From contig JAJPIS010000077.1 of the NCBI GenBank assembly GCA_021324635.1, positions 27,175-91,174 of the forward strand: 64,000 nucleotides of DNA. The letters run 5' to 3'. Below the pieces are notes generated by a model that did no database searches, had not been told where the DNA came from, and worked only from the letters and a program-made list of their open reading frames with translations. Positions within the stretch are counted from its first letter, which is position 1. Every line of letters begins with the position of its first letter. Positions 24,985 to 33,115 of this stretch are shown one piece after another. Source of the stretch: Gemmatimonadota bacterium. Lineage in GTDB: Bacteria > Gemmatimonadota > Gemmatimonadetes > Gemmatimonadales > Gemmatimonadaceae. A program made the position numbers and the translations under genes.

Positions 24985-26058
24985 ATGCCTCGATCGCGTC
25001 TGCCCGGTCACGAGGCGGCCTCTGGGCCGGAAGCCACTCGCTCGCCAACCAGCCCCGCGCCGGCCCCCACCCCCACCCCCACCCCCACCCCCGGTCCCGC
25101 CCACGCCTCACCCTCCCCCGTGCGGGCGGCGGACGCGGCACGGCCGGCGCGGGCCGAGCCTCCGGAGACGCTCGAGGGGTGGTACGCGCTGCACCAGGCC
25201 TGGCGGGTGGATCGGCGGGCGGTGCGACGCCTCTCCGAGGGCGAGCGCCATGCGGTGGCTCGGGAGGCGATCGAGACCCTCGAGGGGCTGTCGACGCCCC
25301 GGGCACTCCCGGGTGTCGACGACGGGACCGACGGCCCAGGCTGGACCGCGGTGGCCGAGCTGACTGGCTCGGCGGCCGACGTCCTGGTTGTCCAGTTCCG
25401 GCCGACACTCGACCGGCTCGGCGCGGCTCAGCGAGCGCTCGGCGCTGCGCAGCTCGCGGAGTACCTCGTGCCCGTCCGCTCCTTCCTCAGCGTGACCGAG
25501 GCCGGGCTGTACCACATCACCGCCGCCGTGGCGGCCGCGCGCGAGGCGGCTGGTGGGGTCGTGGGCGACGCCGAGTACCGGTCCGCGATCGGCGAGCGCG
25601 CGGCGGCGGAACGGGGGAGCCCGCACGTGCGGCGGCGCCTCTACCCGCCGCGGCCGGCGGACATGCCCTACATCTGCTTCTATCCCATGTCGAAGCGGCG
25701 CGCCCCGGGGCAGAACTGGTACGCGCTCACGCTTGGCGAGCGGAGTCGGTTGATGCAGGCCCACGGGGAGACGGGGCGCCGATACGCGGGGCGCGTCCAG
25801 CAGGTGATCACGGGCGCGATCGGACTGGACGCGTGGGAGTGGGGGGTCACCCTCTTCGCCCGGGAGCCGTTGGAGTTCAAACGGCTGGTGACCGACATGC
25901 GCTTCGACGAAGTGAGCGCGCAGTACGCGGAGTTCGGCGAGTTCTACGTCGGGCGGATCATGGAGCCGGCCGACTGGGTGCGGCGGCTCCTGGGGCTCGA
26001 TCAGGGACCCCAGGCGGGAGCGGAGGACGGACGCGCCCCGCGGACCGCCCGGGGGTAA
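24985..26058 (+). CDS. hemQ: Coproheme decarboxylase HemQ
   Basis: HemQ converts coproheme to heme b with peroxide in the coproporphyrin-dependent pathway. The chlorite-dismutase-like fold is seen in TLEGWYALHQ and in YICFYPMSKRR (catalytic Tyr and nearby Lys). The proximal His is in LMQAHGETGRRYAG, and ITGAIGLDAWEWGVTLFA plus FKRLVTDMRFDEVSAQYAEF complete the core. At 357 aa it is longer than usual because of a 55-residue N-terminal Pro/Thr-rich arm (25064-25092 repeat) and a short C-terminal tail. A -10-like TACATT lies at 24970-24975. Other heme genes are not in the window. Confidence 0.93.
   Translation: MPRSRLPGHEAASGPEATRSPTSPAPAPTPTPTPTPGPAHASPSPVRAADAARPARAEPPETLEGWYALHQAWRVDRRAVRRLSEGERHAVAREAIETLEGLSTPRALPGVDDGTDGPGWTAVAELTGSAADVLVVQFRPTLDRLGAAQRALGAAQLAEYLVPVRSFLSVTEAGLYHITAAVAAAREAAGGVVGDAEYRSAIGERAAAERGSPHVRRRLYPPRPADMPYICFYPMSKRRAPGQNWYALTLGERSRLMQAHGETGRRYAGRVQQVITGAIGLDAWEWGVTLFAREPLEFKRLVTDMRFDEVSAQYAEFGEFYVGRIMEPADWVRRLLGLDQGPQAGAEDGRAPRTARG
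25064..25092. repeat. Hexanucleotide repeat (CCCCCA) in the 5' end of hemQ
   Basis: Five C5 runs separated by single A encode a (Pro-Thr) linker. The minus strand is a five-run G-quadruplex candidate, and the tract is prone to length change. Confidence 0.8.
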
Positions 26059-26067
26059 GCCGTCCGG

Positions 26068-26946
26068 TTGACGACGCCAGGGAGGGACTCGGACGACGCG
26101 GGGGCGAGCGCGAGCGCCGGGGACCGCACACCCGGGCGCATCGGCCGCGCGATCCTGACCCTGGGCATCATCGGGGCCCTGATCGTGGCGGGGGTGACGC
26201 TGTTCACGCACTGGCTCGCGCCGCGGCTCTTCACCCACTACGAGCACAACCCTGCCCTGGCGGGCGTGCCCAAGCGGACGCAGACGCGATCGGGGGTCGC
26301 GGGGGACCCGGTCAACGTCGCGCTCGTCGGCACGGCGGCCGAAGTCGACACGGCCTTCGCGCGGGCCGGGTGGGCGCGCGCGGACTCGTTGAGCCGGACG
26401 AGCGATCTCGCGATCGCGCGGAGCGTGCTGCTCCGCCGGCCGGACTCGACCGCGCCGGTGAGCTCTCTCTATCTGTACGGCCGGCGCCAGGACGTCGCGT
26501 TCGAGCACGAGGTCGGGCGCAGCGCGAGCCGGCGGCACCATGTCCGACTCTGGCTGGCGCCCGGGATCACGGACCACGGGCGTCCGGTGTGGGTCGGTGA
26601 TGCGGCGTACGACCTGCGCGCGGGGCTCAGCCACCGCCGACTGGCGCCCACGCACCACATCGAGGCCGACGTGGACCGGGAGCGGGACACGGTGCTCGCC
26701 GACCTGGCGGCGGCCGGGCAGCTCACCGAGCGGTACGACGTGACCGGTCTCGGCCCTCGCGTCGATGCCCACAACGCCGAGGGGGACCGGTTCGACACCG
26801 ACGGCGAGCTCGCCGTCGGGGTCATCTCACCGACCAACGCGCGCCACGGGCCGCCCGCGGTGCTGCCGGACCCGGTGCTCGTGCAGTGGAAAGACCAGGT
26901 CTGGCGCCTCGTCCATCGGCTGCTCGCGCGGCGCGCGCGGCGCTGA
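26068..26946 (+). CDS. LssY C-terminal domain protein
   Basis: A 292-aa protein with one N-terminal membrane helix (AILTLGIIGALIVAGVTLF, about 29-47), followed by the domain found at the C-terminus of LssY-type proteins: NVALVGTAAEVDTAFARAGW, SSLYLYGRRQDVAFEH, RHHVRLW and RPVWVGDAAYD. Family members are sometimes fused to PAP2 phosphatase or DedA domains, absent here. The function is unknown. The TTG start lies 9 bp after hemQ, so they probably form one transcript. Confidence 0.8.
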   Translation: MTTPGRDSDDAGASASAGDRTPGRIGRAILTLGIIGALIVAGVTLFTHWLAPRLFTHYEHNPALAGVPKRTQTRSGVAGDPVNVALVGTAAEVDTAFARAGWARADSLSRTSDLAIARSVLLRRPDSTAPVSSLYLYGRRQDVAFEHEVGRSASRRHHVRLWLAPGITDHGRPVWVGDAAYDLRAGLSHRRLAPTHHIEADVDRERDTVLADLAAAGQLTERYDVTGLGPRVDAHNAEGDRFDTDGELAVGVISPTNARHGPPAVLPDPVLVQWKDQVWRLVHRLLARRARR

Positions 26947-26980
26947 GGCCCGCGACATCGTACCGCGCTACTTTATATCG

Positions 26981-27009
26981 CAGAGTACTTGACGGAGCGG
27001 TGTACTCTG
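26981..27009 (+). promoter_or_regulatory. Inverted repeat around a TTGACG box
   Basis: CAGAGTAC (26981-26988) and GTACTCTG (27002-27009) form a perfect 8-bp inverted repeat whose centre starts with TTGACG, a good -35 box. It is a candidate operator for the DUF4173 gene. The -10 is not clear. Confidence 0.5.
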
Positions 27010-27036
27010 TGACATCCTGTCGCCTCCAGCGGAGGG

Positions 27037-28674
27037 ATGTTCGTGGGCGCACAACGGGCGTGGGAGACGGCGGGAGGACGGGTCGTGTGGGCGGGTGCGA
27101 CAGTGCTCGCCGGGGTCGGGACGGCGATCGCGTACGCCGCCGAGCCGGGGGCCAACTGGGGGATCTGGACGACGCTGGCCGCGGCCGGGCTCCTCGCGCT
27201 GGCGCGGCGCCGACGCGCGAGCCCCTGGCCGCCCGGCGAGCGGATCGACGGGGTGGCCGGCGCGGCGGCGGCGTTGGCGGTGATCGTCGCCTGGGGCGCG
27301 GCGCTCACGGCCGACGAGCTGTTCCAGCTCCTCGTCCTCGTCACGGTGGTGCTGGCGCTGGCGGTCGCGGCACGTGTGCTGGGTGGGCTCCCGGGCCGGT
27401 CGGTCGGCGCGGCGACGATGGCGGCGGCGCCCGTCACGGGGCTCGGGTACGCGCTGCTCGAGGCGGGGCGCCGCTCCGCGGAGGGCGCGACACGGCTCCA
27501 CGGACAACGCACGGCGCCGGTCGTGCGCGGGCTGACACTCGCGCTCCCCATCGCGGGGGTCTTCGCGCTGGTGCTGGCCGGCGCCGACCCGACGCTCACG
27601 ATCTGGCGGGACGCGACTCTGCACGCGATCGGACGGCTCGACGGCCTGCCACGCCTGGTGTTCTTCCTGAGCCTCGGCGCGCTCACGCTCGGCGCCTATG
27701 GGCTCGCCGACCGCGGGTCCGGGGCGGAAGGGGTCGACCGCGGCACGAGGCGCCCGCCGGCCATCCGACTCGGCGCCGTCGAGCAGCAGGTGATCACGTA
27801 CGCCATCGTCGTGATCGTCGGAGTGTTCCTGGCGGTGCAGGCGTCGTATCTCTTCCGCGACGTCGGGACGCTCCGGCTGAGCGGGATGAGCTACGCCGAG
27901 TACGCGCATCGAGGGTTCACGGAGCTGACGATCGCCGCGACCATGACCGTCCTGCTCATCGTCGGGCTCGAGTACGCGCGGGCGCCCGGCCGGGAGACGG
28001 AGCGGCGGTCAGCCACGCCGACGCTGGTGCTCATCGGCGAGGTGCTGGTGGTCCTCGCGTCGGCCTTTCATCGTCTGACGCTGTACGAGGCGGCCCACGG
28101 CTACACGACGCTGCGGGTCCAGGTTCAGGCGTACATCGTCGGCGTCGGGCTCGCGCTGGTGCTGGTCGCGAGCGAGGTGGCGGGGCTGGGCGGGGCGCTC
28201 CGGCGGGACGTGCAGCGCGGGCGCTCACCGTTCGACCCGCGGCGGCTGGCGCGGCGCACGGCGGCGGCGGCGGCGCTCCTCGTCGCCGGGTTTTCCTACG
28301 CCAACACCGAGGCGTGGGTGGTCAGCCAAAACATCGCACGGTATCGGGAGACCGGGTCCCTCGACGCGCGGTACCTGACGGACGCGCTGTCACTCGATGC
28401 GGCGCCGGCGACGGTCGCCGCCCTCGCCGAGCTGCCACCGCCGTGCGCCGCATGGATGCGGGAACGGCTCGACCGGCGGTACGGACGAGCGGTGCTCCGC
28501 CGGGCGGACCGCGTGCCGCGGTGGTTCGAGTGGAACCTGCGGCGCGAGCGCGGCCTCGCGGCGCTGCGCGGCGCGGGCATCGTCACCCGCGCCGGAGACC
28601 GGGGGGAAGGTCCCGATCCCTGTGAGGCCCCGCCGACGTCGTCGAACGCCGGACGCCGTTCGTCCGGGCGGTGA
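27037..28674 (+). CDS. DUF4173 (DUF4153-like) multi-pass membrane protein
   Basis: The product has about 10-12 hydrophobic segments (residues 18-450). It shows the DUF4173 pattern in ITYAIVVIVGVFLAVQASYL, FRDVGTLRLSGMSYAEYAHRGF, and the helix ending FSYANTEAWVVSQNIARY, followed by a soluble C-terminal region. The function of the family is not known. GGAGGG abuts ATG 27037 directly, whereas it is ideally spaced from GTG 27043, which is therefore the more likely start (543 aa). A symmetric element lies just upstream. Confidence 0.8.
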   Translation: MFVGAQRAWETAGGRVVWAGATVLAGVGTAIAYAAEPGANWGIWTTLAAAGLLALARRRRASPWPPGERIDGVAGAAAALAVIVAWGAALTADELFQLLVLVTVVLALAVAARVLGGLPGRSVGAATMAAAPVTGLGYALLEAGRRSAEGATRLHGQRTAPVVRGLTLALPIAGVFALVLAGADPTLTIWRDATLHAIGRLDGLPRLVFFLSLGALTLGAYGLADRGSGAEGVDRGTRRPPAIRLGAVEQQVITYAIVVIVGVFLAVQASYLFRDVGTLRLSGMSYAEYAHRGFTELTIAATMTVLLIVGLEYARAPGRETERRSATPTLVLIGEVLVVLASAFHRLTLYEAAHGYTTLRVQVQAYIVGVGLALVLVASEVAGLGGALRRDVQRGRSPFDPRRLARRTAAAAALLVAGFSYANTEAWVVSQNIARYRETGSLDARYLTDALSLDAAPATVAALAELPPPCAAWMRERLDRRYGRAVLRRADRVPRWFEWNLRRERGLAALRGAGIVTRAGDRGEGPDPCEAPPTSSNAGRRSSGR

Positions 28675-28760
28675 GACGGGCGCCCTCAGCGGCTGGCGAC
28701 GGCGGTAACAGCCCTGGTCGCACGGTCCGGCGAGTCGTGGCGTGCACCCACTAGGCCGGG

Positions 28761-28800
28761 GTCGGCCCGGCTCGGCCCGGCTCGGCCCGGCTCGGCCCGG
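28761..28800. repeat. Four 10-bp tandem repeats between convergent genes
   Basis: GTCGGCCCGG followed by three copies of CTCGGCCCGG. It lies between the DUF4173 stop and the TonB receptor stop, where no other terminator is obvious. Confidence 0.8.
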
Positions 28801-28811
28801 ACGGGCCGCAC

Positions 28812-31073
28812 CTAGAGCCGGGCGCGCAGGGTCACCGTGACGCGTCGCGGGAAGGAGGGGGTGTAGAAGGGGACGACCGGCGGGGTCGCGGGCGGAGTGC
28901 GGGCGCCGTACGGGCCGAGGGTGTTCACCGCCTCCACGCCAAAGGTGTAATACCGCCGGTCGAGGAGATTCTCGACCTCGACCTCGACGCCGTAGCGCCT
29001 GTACTCCACGTGGCCGCGAAGGCCGACGACCGCGTACCCCGGGATCGGCGGGCGTTGGTTCGACTCGTCACCCCGGAGATACTGCGACGAGTAGGCGTTC
29101 GCGCCGAGCTCGCCGTCGACCAGCACCGGCCCAAGCAGGCGGCCGACGCCGACGCTCACGTGCGCACGATGGAGCGGCGAGGCCGGGAACAGGGCGCCGG
29201 GACGCGCGGGCCGCGGCGCGGTGTCGGCGGTCGCGATCTGGATCGTCGTCTGGTAGGTCGCCGCGACGTAACTGTACGATGCGGCGATCCGCAGCCCGGC
29301 AGGCAGCCCGACGGCGGCCGACGCTTCGACCCCGGCTCGCCGGGTCGCGGCGGCGTTCACGAAGTACACGCGCGTCAGACTCGGCGCCGCCAGCAGGATG
29401 TCGTCGGCGACGTCCGTCCAGAACGCGTCGATGTCCAGACTCGTTCGCGGTGTGGCGTCGACGTCGAGCCCAGCCTCGTAGTCGCGCGACGACACCGGGC
29501 GGAGCGTCGGATCGGCGCCGAGCGCGGACGGGAGCGCGCACGGCGCCCCGGGACTGGCGCAGGCCAGCTCGAGCGGCGCGGGGGCGCGGAAGCCGCTCTT
29601 GTAGGCGACGTATCCCTTGAGCGCGTCGGAGAACCGGTAGGTGAGGCCCACCTCGGGCGAGAGACGGTCGTAGCGGCTCGTGCCATTGTTGGCCGGGTCG
29701 AGATCGTCGCGGAACGGGATCCGGATGTAGTCCCCACGCAGCCCGGCCGTCGCGTCGAGGCGCGAGGTGACGCTCACGATCGCCTGGCCGTAGAGCGCCG
29801 CGTTGGCCTGGCGCACATCGGCCAGCGTCCCGACCGCGCCGGGCGCCGCGGCGGCGCTGTCCTCGAGGAGTCGGAAATGCACGTTGTCGCGCTCGATCTC
29901 GCCGCCCACGGTGAGGCCGACCGGGACGCCCCCGACCCGCACCGGCCGCGTCCACTCGAGCGTCACCCCTCCCGAGAGATTGCCGATGAACTCGTCCGTG
30001 TTCGGCGGAGGTACGTTGACATTGAACTGCCGGTAATTGTTCCGCCGCTCCCACAGGATCCCGCGGAGCAGCCCGCCGCCGGCTGGCTGCGTGCCGCGCA
30101 GGGTGGCGTCGAAGGCCTCGGGGTAGAAGAAGTCGCCGGGGGTGTAGTTGATCCGCGGATCGATCCGCAGATAACTCGACGGCAGCGACCCGGCCTCGTG
30201 AATCCGGTCGTGCGCATAGAGGAGGTCGAGCGCGACATCGCCGCTGTCGTGCGACGGGCCCCACTGATGGCCGATGGTGGTGAAGATGCTGCGCGTGTTC
30301 GAGGGCGTGGCGGTGCGCCATCCACGCTCGTTGAGACCGGCGGCCGCCAGAAACGCATCGACGCCGTGAACCATCCCGCCCGCGGTGACCGTCGCCACCT
30401 GCTCACCGAACGACCCGGCGCCCACCTCGACGGTGGCCCGCGGCACCTCGCCGCCCCGCCGGGTCGTCAGGAGAAGCGTACCGCCCAGCGAGTTCCGCCC
30501 GAAGAGCACGTTCGAGCCGCGGACGAGCGACGCGTCGCTCACGGCCGCCATCGGGAGCAGGTCGAAGTTCACCTCCTGCGCGTCGGGCTCGTTCACCCGG
30601 ACTCCATCGAGGAAGACGCTCACCCCCTGCGGAATGCCGACGATCGGTGACACGACGAACCCGCGCACCTGGAGCTCCGGCTGAAGCCAGGCGCCGACCT
30701 CATCGAAGCTGCTGATACCGGGCAGACGTTCGAGCGCCCCCGGGATGGCGTCCGGTCCCGGGATGATCCGCGCGAGATCGACGTGCTCGACCTGCGCGGG
30801 TGTGCGCTCGTCGACAGCCGAGAGGCGGGTTCCCGTGATGACCACCGGTCGGAGCCTGGCCTCGGTGCGGCGGAGGGAGTCGGCGCGGACGCTGTCCGCG
30901 TGCGCGGCCGAATCCTGCGCGCCCCGGGTCGGCTCCTGCGCGCGGAGGGGGGTGGCGACAGCGGCGCCCACCGCTCCACCCAGGTACAGCGCGACCGACA
31001 GTCTCGTCAGTCGTCCGCGAGCTGACGCCAGCGCGGACCGGAGTCGTGCGGCACGCGGCGATGCCACCGGCAT
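28812..31073 (-). CDS. TonB-dependent outer-membrane receptor
   Basis: A 753-aa receptor with a signal peptide (cleavage after TPLRAQ), a plug domain (about 75-190, with PVVITGTRLS at its start and VRGFVVSPIVGIPQGVSVF) and a 22-strand-type barrel ending in the aromatic/hydrophobic pattern VTVTLRARL. LKGYVAYKSGFRAPAP is the usual strand motif. It lacks the carboxypeptidase-like N-terminal domain of SusC proteins. The ligand is not predictable; no siderophore or B12 genes and no riboswitch are adjacent. It follows the cyclophilin gene by 12 bp on the same strand. Confidence 0.93.
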   Translation of the reverse strand: MPVASPRAARLRSALASARGRLTRLSVALYLGGAVGAAVATPLRAQEPTRGAQDSAAHADSVRADSLRRTEARLRPVVITGTRLSAVDERTPAQVEHVDLARIIPGPDAIPGALERLPGISSFDEVGAWLQPELQVRGFVVSPIVGIPQGVSVFLDGVRVNEPDAQEVNFDLLPMAAVSDASLVRGSNVLFGRNSLGGTLLLTTRRGGEVPRATVEVGAGSFGEQVATVTAGGMVHGVDAFLAAAGLNERGWRTATPSNTRSIFTTIGHQWGPSHDSGDVALDLLYAHDRIHEAGSLPSSYLRIDPRINYTPGDFFYPEAFDATLRGTQPAGGGLLRGILWERRNNYRQFNVNVPPPNTDEFIGNLSGGVTLEWTRPVRVGGVPVGLTVGGEIERDNVHFRLLEDSAAAAPGAVGTLADVRQANAALYGQAIVSVTSRLDATAGLRGDYIRIPFRDDLDPANNGTSRYDRLSPEVGLTYRFSDALKGYVAYKSGFRAPAPLELACASPGAPCALPSALGADPTLRPVSSRDYEAGLDVDATPRTSLDIDAFWTDVADDILLAAPSLTRVYFVNAAATRRAGVEASAAVGLPAGLRIAASYSYVAATYQTTIQIATADTAPRPARPGALFPASPLHRAHVSVGVGRLLGPVLVDGELGANAYSSQYLRGDESNQRPPIPGYAVVGLRGHVEYRRYGVEVEVENLLDRRYYTFGVEAVNTLGPYGARTPPATPPVVPFYTPSFPRRVTVTLRARL

Positions 31074-31085
31074 GAGCTGCCGGCG

Positions 31086-31676
31086 CTACATCGGGGTGTA
31101 GCCATGGACCTTCAGTTGCTTCGCGGTCATCGGAATGACGTCGATGTGTAGCGTGATCGGCGTGAACGGCTTGTTGGTGGAATCCTTCGGCACGGAGACG
31201 ATGCGCTCGACGACGTCCATCCCTTTGACGACCTGGCCGTACACGGTGTAGTGCCCGTCGAGGCGAGGCAGCCCCTGCTTGTTCGCCACGATGTAGAACT
31301 GGCAGCCCGCCGAGAGCTGGCCGGGATTGTCGTCGCGGCCCGCTCCGACGGCTCCGTAGACGTGCTTGAGCCGATCGTTGAACTCGGGCGCCAGCAGGTA
31401 GGGCGACCCGCCGAAGCCTTCCGGCGTGTCGGGACACCCGCCCTGGGCCACGTAGTTCTTGATCACGCGGTTGAAGGTGAGCGAGTCCCAGTAGTGGCTC
31501 GCCGCGAGCTTGATGAAGCTCGCCTTGTGGCGCGGCGTCCGATCGTCCAGCACGAAGAGGATCTCACCGAGCGGCGTCCGGATGCGGCCCACCTGGTAGG
31601 TCTTCGCCGACTGAGCAGGCAGCGTGGCAGTCGAGAGCGGGAGGGCGACGAGCAAGGCGAGCAGGATGCGGCGCAT
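31086..31676 (-). CDS. Secreted cyclophilin-type peptidyl-prolyl isomerase
   Basis: The mature domain is a cyclophilin: GEILFVLDDRTPRHKASFIKL, then FNRVIKNYVAQGGCPD (active-site Arg/Phe region), QFYIVANKQGLPRLDGHYTVYG and VVKGMDVVERI. I start at ATG 31676 (MRRILLALLVALPLSTATLPAQ), which gives a clean signal peptide; the upstream 23 codons are Pro/Ala repeats and lack a signal. Periplasmic location would fit folding of outer-membrane proteins such as the receptor encoded next. Product 196 aa. Confidence 0.9.
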   Translation of the reverse strand: MRRILLALLVALPLSTATLPAQSAKTYQVGRIRTPLGEILFVLDDRTPRHKASFIKLAASHYWDSLTFNRVIKNYVAQGGCPDTPEGFGGSPYLLAPEFNDRLKHVYGAVGAGRDDNPGQLSAGCQFYIVANKQGLPRLDGHYTVYGQVVKGMDVVERIVSVPKDSTNKPFTPITLHIDVIPMTAKQLKVHGYTPM

Positions 31677-32024
31677 GGCGGAGGGCGCGGGGGGCGCGGG
31701 GGGCGCGGGGGGAATGGGGCGACGTCTGTCCGGAATAACGTGCAAGAGCCCAGGCCTCGCAAGCTCGCCGGCGTCTGCGCGGCCATCGGTGACAGTAGTC
31801 CGGCGGCGGTGGTCCGGCGGCGGCGACGATCCGGAGCGCGAGGGTCGGAGCAGTGACGGAGGTGTCGGGCCTCCGGGTCCGATTCGGTGGGTACCAATAC
31901 ATATAACGTAGTAACGTAGTACCCCCGTAACGTAGTAACGTAGTACCCCCGTAACGTAGTAACGTAGTACCCCCGTCGGACCGTTGACGGATGAAATCGT
32001 CGCGCGCGGGCGGTGCGACCGGTA
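31677..32024. other. 348-bp region without a gene; holds a 24-bp tandem repeat
   Basis: It lies between the 288-aa outer-membrane protein stop and the cyclophilin start (both minus). The only ordered structure is the triple repeat at 31904-31975 and a GGCGCGGGG-type run just upstream of the cyclophilin. Short frames crossing it are low complexity and not credible genes. Confidence 0.6.
31904..31975. repeat. Three perfect 24-bp tandem repeats
   Basis: Each unit is made of three 8-mers: TAACGTAG, again TAACGTAG, then TACCCCCG. The three copies are identical. They are far less GC-rich than the surroundings, contain ACGT and GTAC palindromes, and sit 230-300 bp upstream of the cyclophilin start. 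No spacer-like variation exists. Confidence 0.92.
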
Positions 32025-32891
32025 TCAGAAGGGCATGCGCGCGGACACTATCAAGGCGTGATCGTACTGGTGGTAAGTGGTGGCGGCGATCTGGACCCCG
32101 CCACCGACGGTCACGCCGAGGCGGTCGCGGATCGGAAAACGCCCGAAGACCACGCCCGGAGTGATGAACAGTTGGGTCCGGCCACGGTTCGTCCCATCGC
32201 GCCAGGAGGTCCCATTCGCCTCGACCTGGGGCCAGAGGAAGCGCGCGACGTGGTACTGGGCGGCGATGTTGTACAGGATCGGATGCCCCAGCCCGGCGGT
32301 GTTGCCGCTCGGGATGTTCACGCCGACCGTCGTCTGCACATCGACGGCGCCCCACCCCTTGCCGCCGGCGAGCGCCGGCGTGAGGATCGCGTGGCGACTG
32401 CCATTGGCCTTCCCACCCGTGGGAACCGTCAGCCCGAGGAATCCGGTGAGAATGTCGTTGCCGTGCGTCTCGTTGCCGGCGAGGAAGCGGTACTTGAGGA
32501 GGAGCGGCCAGTCGCCCCAGCCATCGGGCGAGCGTGGCGTACGGTGCACGGTATAGGACGGTACGCCCACGATCAGCTCCACGGGGGCGACCGGGATCAG
32601 CTCCAATCCCTTGCCATTCCCGATCACAGTGGTCTCGGTCCCCGCCGGCACGGTGCGCCACACACCGTCGTAACGGAACTCCTGCTCGAGCCGCGGTGTC
32701 GTCGTCACGAGCGGCGTGATCCAGCGCGGCTGGTCGGCCTGCGCCGCCGATGCCCGACGCGCCCACTGAGCGCCGACGCCACCGCCGGCGACACCGACGC
32801 CGGAGGTGTCCTGCGCGCGGGCGCGCACGGGCAGGGTTGCGCCGGCCAGTCCGGCGGCGAACAGGAACCAACCAACTGTCGAACGTCGCAC
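32025..32891 (-). CDS. Putative outer-membrane beta-barrel protein
   Basis: The 288-aa protein has a signal peptide (ending LPVRARAQ) and alternating beta-strand patterns, such as WPLLLKYRFLAGN, ILTGFLGLTVPTGG, VQTTVGVNIPSGN, LFITPGVVFG and a final strand ending in Phe (ALIVSARMPF), typical of barrels inserted by the BAM complex. It resembles MetA-pathway/transporter-type porins of about 280-300 aa, but no specific ligand can be named. It is followed by the tandem repeat region. Confidence 0.7.
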   Translation of the reverse strand: MRRSTVGWFLFAAGLAGATLPVRARAQDTSGVGVAGGGVGAQWARRASAAQADQPRWITPLVTTTPRLEQEFRYDGVWRTVPAGTETTVIGNGKGLELIPVAPVELIVGVPSYTVHRTPRSPDGWGDWPLLLKYRFLAGNETHGNDILTGFLGLTVPTGGKANGSRHAILTPALAGGKGWGAVDVQTTVGVNIPSGNTAGLGHPILYNIAAQYHVARFLWPQVEANGTSWRDGTNRGRTQLFITPGVVFGRFPIRDRLGVTVGGGVQIAATTYHQYDHALIVSARMPF

Positions 32892-32979
32892 GTGTCGCGA
32901 TATCCCGTCAGTATCGGGTGGACGGCCCGCCGAGGGGTCCGGCGGCGCGCACGGTCGAAGCTAGCGGGCGAGGAAATAT

Positions 32980-32994
32980 GGGGCAAAGTGCCCC
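32980..32994 (-). terminator. Terminator candidate for the M55 peptidase gene
   Basis: Hairpin TGCCCC/GGGGCA with a 3-nt loop; on the minus strand it is followed by ATATTT. It lies 120 bp past the M55 stop. Confidence 0.5.
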
Positions 32995-33115
32995 AACGTT
33001 GCCTCGGCAGGGGTACCGGGGGCGGGTGCCGCCGCCGGGTCCGTGGGATCAGCGGCGGCGGGCCCCGCTCCCGCTTCCGGCGCGAGCACGCCGGCGCCGT
33101 GAGCACGGTCCTGGA

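Noticed and set aside
31904..31975. CRISPR array or plasmid iterons
   Set aside because: The repeats are contiguous with no spacers, and neither cas nor rep genes are present.
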